NCBI GenBank assembly: GCA_002335175.1
Contig: DDCA01000001.1
Span: 310,001-374,000, forward strand
Length of the DNA stretch: 64,000 nt
Direction: 5' to 3'
DNA from: Candidatus Saccharibacteria bacterium UBA2018
GTDB lineage: Bacteria > Patescibacteriota > Saccharimonadia > Saccharimonadales > Saccharimonadaceae
How positions within the stretch are numbered: position 1 is the stretch's first letter; each line of letters opens with the position of its first letter. A program made the translations under genes and the position numbers. This document shows positions 32,358 to 40,833 of the stretch, in pieces. The notes below the pieces were generated by a model. That model was not told where the DNA came from. It made no database searches and saw only the letters and a list, made by a program, of their open reading frames with translations.

Positions 32358-34841
32358 TCAAACCGAAGCACCGATTTCACGTTTGGCTAGCGCTGCTATG
32401 TCGCCAAGAATAGCCGTCACTTCATTTTCGGTAAGCGTCCGCTGACTATTAGAAACGGTAATCCTGAATGTTGTCGTCTTCTGGCTTGCGCCATCCGCCC
32501 GGTAAATACTTGTGGGCTCAAAGTGCGCATAGAAGTCTTCTTCTAGTTTATTCAGTATACTGACCACGATTGTCTCAACTGATCTGTAGTTAATACCCAC
32601 GTCTGTTATGAGTGAAATATCTTGCGTAACGCTCGGAAACCGAGAAAGTGGCCGGTATGATTGAGTTGATTGTATGCTGGCGTCGCGAAGGCCTTCAAAG
32701 TCGAGCATTAAGCCCGCGCTGTAGGGCGGTAATTTGAATTTCTTCATGACTGAAGGAGCAAACTCACCAACAATACCGATAAACGCACCGCTCACTTTGT
32801 CATTCACGAACGCCGAGCGCGACGGTTCGAAAAGCCGGGTGCTGGCTGAAAACTTATTAGCAGCGTATACCAGTTCAAGCCCTAAGTCGTCCGCCAACTG
32901 GTCAAGCAGGCGCCTTACACGGTAAAACGCCGCGCCTTCCTGAGGCTTCTTCGCGGCATAGACCACATCAACGAACTGCGGTTCACGCGGCAGCCCTTCT
33001 TCGTTCAAGTCGAGTCCTTTATCGTGCCCCTTGCCAATCTCGAAGAGAGTAAATTCGTCATACCCGGATTTTATATTCATATGCACTTTGTCTAGCAGAC
33101 TCGGCAGGATTCGCGGCCGATAATAATGCAGGTCGGGGCTAAGCGCATTGGACAATCTAAATGCTCCCTTGGTACCATATTCAGCATTTGTCAGCAGCTT
33201 TTCATGGACGAAACTGTAAGTCAGTACTTCGTTGGCACCGGCTTTGCTCAGGCTCTGGCGGATCTTCTGCTTGAGTTCATTCTCCGGGTTTTTTATTGCC
33301 GGCAAAATACTGCGCTTTGGCAGTTCGCGTGGTAGTTTATCAAAACCATAGAGCCGTCCGACCTCTTCCACGATATCTTCCGGCAGTTCTATGTCTGTCC
33401 GCCAAAATGGCGCTGTAACTTGAAGGCCCGGCTCGACGGTAAATTCGACATTTTGGAGTAATGCACTGATTTCCTTTTCGTCTAATTTTAATCCCAGCCG
33501 TTCATTAATAAATTCAGTAGTTACGTTTACTTTTCGGTTTTGGCTAATTTCGTTCTTTTCATCAAACACAATACTGCCGAGCGCTCCGCCAGCCGTATCG
33601 AATACCGACTGGATGAGTTGCATTAGTGCATACGGGTTCTGAAGCGGTGACTGTCCTTTGTTAAACCGTGTCAACGCATCGGTGAATATGCCGTGTCTCA
33701 TTGATGAGCGGCGCACGGCATACATGTCAAAGTTAGCGCATTCCAGCACAATATGTTTCGTCGTTTCGCCGACTTCGCTGTCACCCCCACCCATAATTCC
33801 GCCAAGTCCAACCGGTCCTTCGTCATCTACGATGACAATGTCAGTTTCGTCAAGCACGTACGTTTTGTGGTTCAGAAGCGTAACTTTTTCGCCCGCTTTT
33901 GCCAAACGTGCACCTAATTTATGACCACGCAGCTTGTCATAGTCGTATGCATGGGTTGGCTGGCCGGTTAGCAGCATAATGTAGTTCGTTACGTCAACGA
34001 TATTATTAATTGGCTTTCCGCCGAGCCGCACAAGCTCAGCCTGTAACCAGGTTGGGCTGGGCTTAATGGTAACATCACGCACAATAGCTGCCATAAATCG
34101 TGGTACAACATCTTTAGCATCGTTAAAAACCGCTAGATCTAGCGTGTCAGACGCTGGCTGTAACTCGTCCACACTAGCAGTAGCGTACCAATCGGGGCTT
34201 TTAAAGGCTTTGTGCTGAATTCCAGCAACTTCCCGTGCGACTCCCAATTGGCCGAATAAATCTGGCCGATGAGTGAACATTTTATTCTCGATTTCAATAA
34301 TCGTGTCGTTCAGTCCATAGATTCGCGCAAAAGACGTACCGGGTTTTATTCCTACGCCGCTCGGTGTTTGTTCAGCCGGATTAATCTCTAAAATTCCTTC
34401 GTGGCTATCGCCGAGTCCAAGTTCCTTGGGGCTAGCAAGCATACCGTTGCTCACGACGCCTCGCAGCTCGCGCGCACCAAGTACGAATGGTTCGCTGTCG
34501 TGGTAGGTTGCAGGCACAATACTTTTTGGCGGCAACCAAACCGCTAACATGCCGGCGTGAACGTTTGGCGCACCGCAAACGACTTCAACCAGCCCGCCCT
34601 TGTCTCGGGTAGCATCTTTAGTCTTTCCGCCATCGTCAACTTTACAAACGCTCAGTTTATCTGCATTCGGGTGCTTTTCGCACTCAACGACTTTCACTAT
34701 CACCGCGTCTTTATAAACGTCCGAAAGATCTATGACATTTTCTACACCGCCTAATTGCTGGTTGATTCGCGCAACTAATTCACCAACCGGTGGTAATTCA
34801 AAATTAATATATTGCTTAACTTGGTTCAGGCTTACGCGCAT
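32358..34841 (-). CDS. pheT: Phenylalanine--tRNA ligase beta subunit
   Basis: 827 residues. EMAP/tRNA-binding domain at the N-terminus (VKVVECEKHPNADKLSVCKVD), B3/4 editing domain, B5 domain and a C-terminal anticodon-binding FDX-ACB domain (RFPSVTQDISLITD). It charges tRNA-Phe with PheS. It is separated from pheS by an envelope-protein gene. TATAAT lies 10 nt before the ATG. Confidence 0.96.
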   Translation of the reverse strand: MRVSLNQVKQYINFELPPVGELVARINQQLGGVENVIDLSDVYKDAVIVKVVECEKHPNADKLSVCKVDDGGKTKDATRDKGGLVEVVCGAPNVHAGMLAVWLPPKSIVPATYHDSEPFVLGARELRGVVSNGMLASPKELGLGDSHEGILEINPAEQTPSGVGIKPGTSFARIYGLNDTIIEIENKMFTHRPDLFGQLGVAREVAGIQHKAFKSPDWYATASVDELQPASDTLDLAVFNDAKDVVPRFMAAIVRDVTIKPSPTWLQAELVRLGGKPINNIVDVTNYIMLLTGQPTHAYDYDKLRGHKLGARLAKAGEKVTLLNHKTYVLDETDIVIVDDEGPVGLGGIMGGGDSEVGETTKHIVLECANFDMYAVRRSSMRHGIFTDALTRFNKGQSPLQNPYALMQLIQSVFDTAGGALGSIVFDEKNEISQNRKVNVTTEFINERLGLKLDEKEISALLQNVEFTVEPGLQVTAPFWRTDIELPEDIVEEVGRLYGFDKLPRELPKRSILPAIKNPENELKQKIRQSLSKAGANEVLTYSFVHEKLLTNAEYGTKGAFRLSNALSPDLHYYRPRILPSLLDKVHMNIKSGYDEFTLFEIGKGHDKGLDLNEEGLPREPQFVDVVYAAKKPQEGAAFYRVRRLLDQLADDLGLELVYAANKFSASTRLFEPSRSAFVNDKVSGAFIGIVGEFAPSVMKKFKLPPYSAGLMLDFEGLRDASIQSTQSYRPLSRFPSVTQDISLITDVGINYRSVETIVVSILNKLEEDFYAHFEPTSIYRADGASQKTTTFRITVSNSQRTLTENEVTAILGDIAALAKREIGASV

Positions 34842-34851
34842 AACTGTTCAA

Positions 34852-34857
34852 ATTATA
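34852..34857 (-). promoter_or_regulatory. -10 box of pheT
   Basis: TATAAT on the minus strand, 10 nt before ATG 34841, in the gap after the DUF348 gene. Confidence 0.6.
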
Positions 34858-34867
34858 GCGTATTTCA

Positions 34868-35728
34868 TTACTGGCCGTTATAGTTCGTCCAGTCTGTCGC
34901 AAGGTCAAACCCATACGGGTGCCTGACAGCGAAACCACCTGTGTCATACACTTTCCCTGGACCAAGGCTGGTTTCAACGACCGTACAGCGAGGATACGAG
35001 TTAAGGTTTGCCGCAACCAACACATAGCCATTCTGATCAACCTTGGCTCCGTCAGATCGGATTTTGTATGTTCCACCCGGTCCGCAAGCACCAATTACTA
35101 CATTCATTGGCAGATCATAATACGTTTCGCGGTGCGCCACACCCGCACTATCGACAAATACGTGTGCGCCTTTGGATGCCGTCAGCGCATCTGGCCGTGG
35201 TTTGAAAACAACCCGATGCGGCTTCAACTTAACCCGCTCTATCGTAAGGACGACGGAGCTTCCATTAGTCACTAAATCTCCCGAACTGAACGTCGCTTTA
35301 TCTTTGCTTCCGAGTGGGTTCAGCTTGGCATCTTTCAGGATTGCGTTCGGCGACTGCGCAACAGTCACGACCGACTGACGTACTTTCCCGTCGACAACTG
35401 CGACTAACCTCGACCGATAAATAATCACGTCGACGTGTGTCGTGGTCAGTTTACTACTCTGTGAAGGTTCTACGATATCCTGTGGATTGATTTTTAAGGT
35501 CGCAGCGCCTAAAGCGCCCTGAACCGTATCGGCTCGTGTTAACACAACCTGCTGCTTTCCGCGGTCATAAAATGTTACCAGCCGTTTTGGCCCAGACTGC
35601 TCTATTGGATGCAAAAAGATGTATATCAACCCTGCAATGCCAAGGAGTACCATTGCTACGGCTACCATCACGGCGTACTTGTGTTGCTTCAGCTTTTTTT
35701 GTAGTTTCTTTTTGGTTTTACTTTTCAC
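34868..35728 (-). CDS. DUF348/G5-like and 3D-domain cell-surface protein (YabE/RpfB-like)
   Basis: 286 residues from GTG 35728. Lys-rich start, transmembrane helix (about 19-38), then two ubiquitin-like DUF348 repeats (VTFYDRGKQQVVLTRADTVQGAL; VDVIIYRSRLVAVVDGK) and a C-terminal 3D-like double-psi barrel (LGPGKVYDTGGFAVRHPYGFDLATDW) with the Asp residues. In Gram-positive relatives such proteins remodel peptidoglycan. It sits between pheS and pheT with 11- and 26-nt gaps, an unusual place. Confidence 0.82.
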   Translation of the reverse strand: MKSKTKKKLQKKLKQHKYAVMVAVAMVLLGIAGLIYIFLHPIEQSGPKRLVTFYDRGKQQVVLTRADTVQGALGAATLKINPQDIVEPSQSSKLTTTHVDVIIYRSRLVAVVDGKVRQSVVTVAQSPNAILKDAKLNPLGSKDKATFSSGDLVTNGSSVVLTIERVKLKPHRVVFKPRPDALTASKGAHVFVDSAGVAHRETYYDLPMNVVIGACGPGGTYKIRSDGAKVDQNGYVLVAANLNSYPRCTVVETSLGPGKVYDTGGFAVRHPYGFDLATDWTNYNGQ

Positions 35729-35739
35729 GTGGGCTTGTC

Positions 35740-36780
35740 CTAAAACTGCCTCAAAAAGTCCAACTTTGCGGAATGGAAATGCCGCACGTCTTCAATGCCG
35801 TATTTCATCATGACCAAGCGGTCAATGCCGCAGCCCCAGGCAAAACCGGTGTAAATGTTCGGGTCGATATCAGCAGCCTTCAGCACGTTCGGGTGAATCA
35901 TACCGCAGCCAAGCAGCTCAATCCAACCTTCCTGGCTGCAAATATGACAACCGTTTCCGTCACAGAATGGACAACTGAGGGCGAATTCAAAGCTTGGCTC
36001 AGTAAACGGAAAGTAAAACGGATTCACTCGTACATTTAATTCTTTGCCGTAGTATTCTTCCAAGAATTTCTGAAGCGTTGCAACCAGCATGCCTGCGTGG
36101 ACACCCTTTGCAACGTAGACCCCTTCGACTTGGTAAAACGTATGTTCGTGGCGAGCGTCTAAGTCTTCATTACGGAATACGCGGTCCGGGACAACGACTG
36201 CAATCGGTTCGTCTTTTTCTAAATTATTTCGATACTTTTTCAGCATGCGGTTTTGCATTGTGCTGGTGTGTGCCGGTGCAATAAAACGTTCACCGTCTTT
36301 GTCGGTTTCTTCGGTCATGAACGTGTCATAGTCGTCACGGGCCGGATGACCTTTCGGAAAGTTCAATGTTTCGAACATATGGTATTGGTCATCTATTTCG
36401 CGTGAGGTTTCGATCGCGAAGCCCATACGGCCAAACACGTCGCTGAGGCGCTCGATTTCTTGGGTTAATGGATGAATCGAACCGTCCTCTGCTGGTAGAA
36501 GTGACGGTAATGCGGCATTTGTATCGAATGGCGCCGTAACGTCGATTGGCTGTAAGTCTGTGGCATCATCGCTCTCACCGGCGGCCATTAGTTTGAGTTC
36601 GTTTGATAGTTTGTTAACCGCCTGACCAAAGCTTGAACGCTCATTTGGTGACAAGGTCGGTATGCGAGCAAACAAATCTTTTAGTTCGCGGGCTTTTAAT
36701 ATATCTGCTTTGTTTTCAAGCGCTGCGTAACGTTCTAATAGTATTTTTCGCGTCTCGGCAATTAAGCCTTCAGTATCCAT
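35740..36780 (-). CDS. pheS: Phenylalanine--tRNA ligase alpha subunit
   Basis: 346 residues. Class II core: GFAIETSREIDDQYHMFETLNFPKGHPARD, HTSTMQNRML, FRNEDLDARHEHTFYQVEG, EPSFEFALSCPFCDGNGCHICSQEGWIELLGCGMIHP. The two CxxC pairs in that stretch suggest an inserted metal-binding knuckle. N-terminal coiled-coil tRNA-binding arm present. TATACT lies 9 nt before the ATG. Confidence 0.97.
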   Translation of the reverse strand: MDTEGLIAETRKILLERYAALENKADILKARELKDLFARIPTLSPNERSSFGQAVNKLSNELKLMAAGESDDATDLQPIDVTAPFDTNAALPSLLPAEDGSIHPLTQEIERLSDVFGRMGFAIETSREIDDQYHMFETLNFPKGHPARDDYDTFMTEETDKDGERFIAPAHTSTMQNRMLKKYRNNLEKDEPIAVVVPDRVFRNEDLDARHEHTFYQVEGVYVAKGVHAGMLVATLQKFLEEYYGKELNVRVNPFYFPFTEPSFEFALSCPFCDGNGCHICSQEGWIELLGCGMIHPNVLKAADIDPNIYTGFAWGCGIDRLVMMKYGIEDVRHFHSAKLDFLRQF

Positions 36781-36789
36781 TATCTTAAC

Positions 36790-36795
36790 AGTATA
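36790..36795 (-). promoter_or_regulatory. -10 box of pheS, leaderless
   Basis: TATACT on the minus strand with 9 nt to ATG 36780, just below the stop of the small gene at 36799. Confidence 0.65.
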
Positions 36796-36798
36796 GCC

Positions 36799-37038
36799 TT
36801 AGCTAGATATGACGACAAGCCAGATAACGACTGCAAGAGCCGCAATGGCAATAAGCGCCCATACCCAGGCAAGCGACGTGGTTTTTTTAGTGCCTTCTAA
36901 GTAAGCAGAGTCTGTGACGCCATCAGGATTTTTGCGGTCTGTGTCGAGCTGTTTTTTCTTCGCCTTTTCGGCCAGCTCGGCAGCAATACGCTTCTGCAAT
37001 TCGGTGCGTTCGTTCTGTTGGTTTATGAATAATGCCAT
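36799..37038 (-). CDS. Small tail-anchored membrane protein
   Basis: 79 residues from ATG 37038. A charged helical N-terminus (ERTELQKRIAAELAEKAKKKQ) and one C-terminal transmembrane helix (about 57-77, AWVWALIAIAALAVVIWLVVI). I recognise no family. TGC-TACAAT lies 6 nt before the ATG; an earlier start at 37065 would include the promoter and is rejected. Confidence 0.65.
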   Translation of the reverse strand: MALFINQQNERTELQKRIAAELAEKAKKKQLDTDRKNPDGVTDSAYLEGTKKTTSLAWVWALIAIAALAVVIWLVVISS

Positions 37039-37044
37039 ATGTCT

Positions 37045-37087
37045 ATTGTAGCACCGCTGCCCCAAGCGGTTTCGGCTATGCTATACT
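37045..37087. promoter_or_regulatory. Divergent promoters: small membrane gene (-) and aquaporin (+)
   Basis: Minus strand TGC-TACAAT at 37045-37050, 6 nt from its ATG. Plus strand extended -10 TGC-TATACT at 37082-37087, giving aquaporin a leader of about 30 nt. The boxes are 31 bp apart. Confidence 0.62.
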
Positions 37088-37124
37088 TAAACCATATTTC
37101 TATGTTAAGGAGGGAAATATATCT

Positions 37125-37967
37125 ATGGCGACCAAAAAGACTGCCACGACTACCAAGAGAAAAACGGTCAAAAAGTCGGCACCTGCCGCTAAGAAAACGT
37201 CAACAAGAGTTACAACAGTAAGGTCTGCTTCAGCAAGCGCTGGCGCAAGCCGCCGGTTCAGCTTTATGCGTGCACCGCTACTTGCTTCGTCGGTCGCTGA
37301 ATTTATCGGGACCTTCCTATTAGCAGCAGTAGTACTCGCCGCATCAGGCCAGCCATTGTTTGTTATGTTCGGCCTGCTAGCAATCGTCCTGCTCGTTAGC
37401 GGACTGTCAGGAGCACACCTAAACCCAGCTCTTACAGTTGGTGCGTTAGTGACTCGCCGGATTACTGCAGTACGTGCATTAAGCTACGTCGTTGCCCAGG
37501 TACTTGGTGCTATCTTAGCGCTTGTTGTCCTGAACGCCTTCGTCAGTGCGGCACCTGCCGTCAGCGAACAAGCCCAAGCCTTTGGCCAGGCTGCACCGAC
37601 TGTCTTTAATGCTCCAGCCGTTGCCAGTGGCAAAGAATGGGTTGTACTTGCCGCCGAATTACTCGGTAGTGTTATCCTTGCCTTCGCTGTTGCAGCTGGT
37701 TTGCGACGCGGCCGAAGCAAAGTTGAACACGCCCTGCTTTACTCTGGCGGCCTGTATGTAGCTATCCTCGTAGCCGGCACTGCCGCAAACTACGTTGGTG
37801 CAAGTGCCGTTATGAACCCAGCCGTTGCTGGTTCACTGCAAGCACTTGAATTCAGTGTTTGGCCTCTCGTTATCTACGTATTGACACCGCTTGTTGGTGC
37901 TGTGCTTGGCTTTGCCCTGCATGACGTAGTACAGACAGAAAACGACACTGTCGCTTCAGCTAAGTAG
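37125..37967 (+). CDS. MIP-family channel (aquaporin/glycerol facilitator) with basic N-terminal tail
   Basis: 280 residues from ATG 37125 with AAGGAGG upstream. The first 45 residues are Lys/Ala/Thr-rich, like a histone-H1 tail (KRKTVKKSAPAAKKTST). Then six membrane helices and both channel motifs, GAHLNPALTVGAL and SAVMNPAVAGSL (two NPA boxes). Water or glycerol conduction is likely; the narrow-pore residues do not decide between them. A perfect bidirectional terminator follows. Confidence 0.9.
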   Translation: MATKKTATTTKRKTVKKSAPAAKKTSTRVTTVRSASASAGASRRFSFMRAPLLASSVAEFIGTFLLAAVVLAASGQPLFVMFGLLAIVLLVSGLSGAHLNPALTVGALVTRRITAVRALSYVVAQVLGAILALVVLNAFVSAAPAVSEQAQAFGQAAPTVFNAPAVASGKEWVVLAAELLGSVILAFAVAAGLRRGRSKVEHALLYSGGLYVAILVAGTAANYVGASAVMNPAVAGSLQALEFSVWPLVIYVLTPLVGAVLGFALHDVVQTENDTVASAK

Positions 37968-37982
37968 CTGTCATCCAAAAGT

Positions 37983-38013
37983 AAATCACCCCGCCTAAAT
38001 AGCGGGGTGATTT
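37983..38013. terminator. Bidirectional terminator, aquaporin / rmuC
   Basis: A 12-bp perfect repeat, AAATCACCCCGC (37983-37994) and its complement (38002-38013), with A/T tracts on both sides between convergent genes. Confidence 0.88.
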
Positions 38014-38021
38014 TCTATTTA

Positions 38022-39092
38022 TTATTCGCTCGACGGCCTATCGAGCAAAAGCGGATCAATCTTTTCTACACCACCTGTTATCTTCACGACGTCTTTATCG
38101 ACTTTACCAAGTTCTTTCTGGGCACTATTGAAGTGCCCGACGGTAGCGCCAAGACTATTACCGACCTTCACCAAGTACTGCTGAAAAGCGTTCATGTGCT
38201 TGCCTAATTGTTCAACATTTTTACGAATAATTTCCGTGTCCTTCTGTATTTCCAGGCTGCTGAGTCCCTGTGAAATAATTTGCAGCATGGCCGAAAGCGT
38301 ACTCGGGCCTACGATTGTAACGCGCTTTTCTACGGCTGCGTACTGCATGAGATCGCGGCCATTAACGCCGGCTGCCCCGACTCTATTTGCGAGTAAGTCA
38401 TAGTAAATAGCTTCGCTTGGAATAAACATCAAGGCCTGGCCGAGTGTGCCTTTTTTGGCATTAATATACTTTGCCGTTTCATCAATTCTTTTTTTCAAAT
38501 CTTCTTTAAAAGCCTTTTCAAACATGGCGCGCTCTTCCGGCTTAGCTTCAACCAGCCGGTTGTAGTTTTCTAGGCTAAACTTCGAATCAATCGGCAGAAT
38601 CTTATCATCCAAACGAATAATAGCATCGACAACCATGCCTTCACCAAGCTTGTACTGCAGCTCGAATGCACCTGGCGGAAGCATGTTTTCAAGAATCTGT
38701 TTTAAGTAAAATTCGCCGAGCACACCCCGCTGTTTTGGATTCGCGAGGACATTCTGCAAAGACTTTAGCTCGTCTGCTACATCGACGACACGGCGGTTGG
38801 TTTCGTCGAGTTTCGTAAGGCGCTGCGTCACATCCGCCACCAGCTTGGCACTTTCGCCTAGCTGTTTCTGAACCGATTGCTGTATGCCGGCACTATTCCG
38901 GTCCAGCTTGTCTCCCATTGTCTGCTGCAGCTGCGCCATCGTTCGTGTCAGTTCCGTTACGTCGCTTTTCATAAGTTCGACGGCGCTGGATTGTTTAAGA
39001 TCTTTAAGCCGCTGGTTCAGAATGTAGAGGGCAAATCCAAACACCACAGTAATTGTTACCAGAACGATAATCACGAGCAGCTCTGTTGTCAT
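38022..39092 (-). CDS. rmuC: DNA recombination protein RmuC
   Basis: 356 residues from ATG 39092. N-terminal membrane helix (LLVIIVLVTITVVFGFALYIL), a long coiled coil, then the RmuC nuclease-like core: NPKQRGVLGEFYLKQILENMLPPGAFELQYKLGEGMVVDAIIRL, DSKFSLENYNRL, ALMFIPSEAIYYDLLA. It is thought to limit inversions or process DNA structures. TATAAT lies 7 nt before the ATG. Confidence 0.92.
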   Translation of the reverse strand: MTTELLVIIVLVTITVVFGFALYILNQRLKDLKQSSAVELMKSDVTELTRTMAQLQQTMGDKLDRNSAGIQQSVQKQLGESAKLVADVTQRLTKLDETNRRVVDVADELKSLQNVLANPKQRGVLGEFYLKQILENMLPPGAFELQYKLGEGMVVDAIIRLDDKILPIDSKFSLENYNRLVEAKPEERAMFEKAFKEDLKKRIDETAKYINAKKGTLGQALMFIPSEAIYYDLLANRVGAAGVNGRDLMQYAAVEKRVTIVGPSTLSAMLQIISQGLSSLEIQKDTEIIRKNVEQLGKHMNAFQQYLVKVGNSLGATVGHFNSAQKELGKVDKDVVKITGGVEKIDPLLLDRPSSE

Positions 39093-39099
39093 GCTAATG

Positions 39100-39105
39100 A
39101 TTATA
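39100..39105 (-). promoter_or_regulatory. -10 box of rmuC, leaderless
   Basis: TATAAT on the minus strand with 7 nt to ATG 39092. Confidence 0.65.
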
Positions 39106-39178
39106 CTACGTGCAGTCGGCACGTCCTCGGAATGACCTGAACAAGATTACTTATTCTCTCACGTCACCGACGAAAGCA

Positions 39179-39670
39179 CTAAAGCGTAAGGCCAAGCCGC
39201 ACAAGGGCCGCCGCCAGAATCACAAGAGCAATACAGAGCACTAAACTGGTTGGCTGAACCAACCACGAGAACAGCATGTAGGCCACCCCAAACGCGAGTA
39301 CCGTCACGATAAGCGCTGCTATCCATGGCAGAGCAGCTACTACTGTAAAAATACTCCAAAGCCCAACGGCTACGCCAATCAAAGCCAGAATCGGACGGTA
39401 AACCCGCTCTCGAACGAGCAGGATAAGGCCCAGCATCGAACCGATAACAATTGCAACACCGCTAGCAAAATGCTCTTTCGTTTCACAGCGTGCTAAGGCA
39501 ACGCTTTCCCGGCATAAAATAGGTTCAAACACAAAACGTTCAAGCAGTAGATAGGCAGCGTATGTGACTGCGCCGACGATTAATCCGCTGAGTAGGATGT
39601 TAACGAGTGAACGTCCATCCATTGTTGCCCACGCCGCGTGAGGGTCTGATGCCTCAATAACTTTCGCCAC
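39179..39670 (-). CDS. Hypothetical membrane protein, 4-5 helices
   Basis: 163 residues, GTG start with AAGGAG 7 nt upstream. Hydrophobic segments near 25-45, 68-86, 92-112 and 114-160. A pair of Cys (CRESVALARCET) sits in the first loop. No family recognised. It follows the PAP2 gene by 11 nt, so probably one operon, possibly lipid or undecaprenyl phosphate metabolism. Confidence 0.65.
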   Translation of the reverse strand: MAKVIEASDPHAAWATMDGRSLVNILLSGLIVGAVTYAAYLLLERFVFEPILCRESVALARCETKEHFASGVAIVIGSMLGLILLVRERVYRPILALIGVAVGLWSIFTVVAALPWIAALIVTVLAFGVAYMLFSWLVQPTSLVLCIALVILAAALVRLGLTL

Positions 39671-39681
39671 GGTATGTCTCC

Positions 39682-40200
39682 TTATTTAGCCAGTTTAGCA
39701 GTACCGGCGGGTTTTGACCATTGCCTGGGTCGCTGCACCTGCCTTAGACTTGTATTCTGCAAATACCATAGCGCACCGATTGCGGCAATAACGATACCCC
39801 CGGCAACGTCAAGCGGCGTATGTACCAACGCCAAAATTCTGCCAACCCCAACAAGGAGAGTCAAAGTACCCAGGAGTGCGGTGAGCCATTTGGAACGTGT
39901 TTCAAACCACACAGCCAGCGTAATTGCGGTGCAAAATAGCATATGGTCAGAGGGAAAACCCGGATTATTGAGGTAAGACGCCCCTGCCGAAAGCCCAAGC
40001 TGTTCAAACGGACGTTCGAGTTCAGGCTGGAAAATGCTCCCAGCAAGTTTCGCTAGCAAGTATGCCGTTAATCCGGCCATTAGTATGCGTGCATACGCTT
40101 CATACCTAGAGCCTCGAACTTTAAATAGTAATGCTACTGCGCCGATGAGAACTACTGGAATTACAGCGCCATCGGCCATTAGCCTAATAACTATGTCCAT
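39682..40200 (-). CDS. PAP2-family membrane phosphatase
   Basis: 172 residues. PAP2 motifs: LERPFEQL (KX6RP-like), NPGFPSDHMLFCTAI (PSGH motif with Asp for Gly) and GVGRILALVHTPLDVAGG (SRX5HX3D-like). Five or six membrane helices. Likely a lipid or undecaprenyl-pyrophosphate phosphatase. Leaderless promoter TATACT 7 nt before the ATG. Confidence 0.85.
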   Translation of the reverse strand: MDIVIRLMADGAVIPVVLIGAVALLFKVRGSRYEAYARILMAGLTAYLLAKLAGSIFQPELERPFEQLGLSAGASYLNNPGFPSDHMLFCTAITLAVWFETRSKWLTALLGTLTLLVGVGRILALVHTPLDVAGGIVIAAIGALWYLQNTSLRQVQRPRQWSKPAGTAKLAK

Positions 40201-40207
40201 CTACGAT

Positions 40208-40252
40208 AGTATACTCCAACGAGCCGCTCAAGGATGTGTTGTTTGTTACAAT
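40208..40252. promoter_or_regulatory. Back-to-back leaderless promoters, PAP2 (-) and VIT transporter (+)
   Basis: Minus strand TATACT 40208-40213, 7 nt from ATG 40200. Plus strand TGT-TACAAT 40247-40252, 6 nt from ATG 40259. Only 58 bp separate the two start codons. Confidence 0.68.
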
Positions 40253-40258
40253 GGCCAC

Positions 40259-40831
40259 ATGACTATGAATGACCAACCCCAGGCAGAACAGCCGACTTCG
40301 AACGCAACTATGAATAAGCTTCGTGCCGCCGTCCTTGGTGCAAATGACGGTATTGTTTCAACGTCCAGCGTCGTAATGGGTGTCGTTGGTGCCGGTGTTA
40401 ACAACCAGATAATCTTCACCACCGGACTGGCCGCACTCGTTGCCGGTGCCCTCTCCATGGCTGTCGGTGAGTACGTTTCAGTAAGCAGCCAGCGTGATGC
40501 CGAGAAAGCCAATGCCAAAAAAGGCATGCACCCCTTTCACCACGATGATTTTGAATTTACCAACCCCTACCAGGCCGCCGTGGCATCATTTATCGCCTTT
40601 ACTGCCGGCGGACTCATCCCTTTTGTGGCAGCCATCCTTTCGCCTGAATCCGAAAGGATTATTATGATAGTCGCTGCCGTAATCATTGCGCTGCTCATTA
40701 CTGGGTTTACCAGTGCGGCTATCGGAGGCGCTTCACGCCTACGCGCCATGAGCCGGGTTATGGTTGGCGGCCTCCTTGCTATGGCCATCACTTACTTCGT
40801 CGGTGCTTTGTTCGGGGCAACACTCAGCTAA
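40259..40831 (+). CDS. VIT1/CCC1-family metal transporter
   Basis: 190 residues from ATG 40259. LRAAVLGANDGIVSTSSVVMGVVGAG (family signature in helix 1), LSMAVGEYVSVSSQRDAEKANAKK and three later helices. The family moves Fe2+/Mn2+ out of the cytosol. The metal-binding loop between helices 2 and 3 is short, as in bacterial members. The gene ends 2 bp from the convergent lipid-kinase gene. Confidence 0.9.
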   Translation: MTMNDQPQAEQPTSNATMNKLRAAVLGANDGIVSTSSVVMGVVGAGVNNQIIFTTGLAALVAGALSMAVGEYVSVSSQRDAEKANAKKGMHPFHHDDFEFTNPYQAAVASFIAFTAGGLIPFVAAILSPESERIIMIVAAVIIALLITGFTSAAIGGASRLRAMSRVMVGGLLAMAITYFVGALFGATLS

Positions 40832-40833
40832 GA

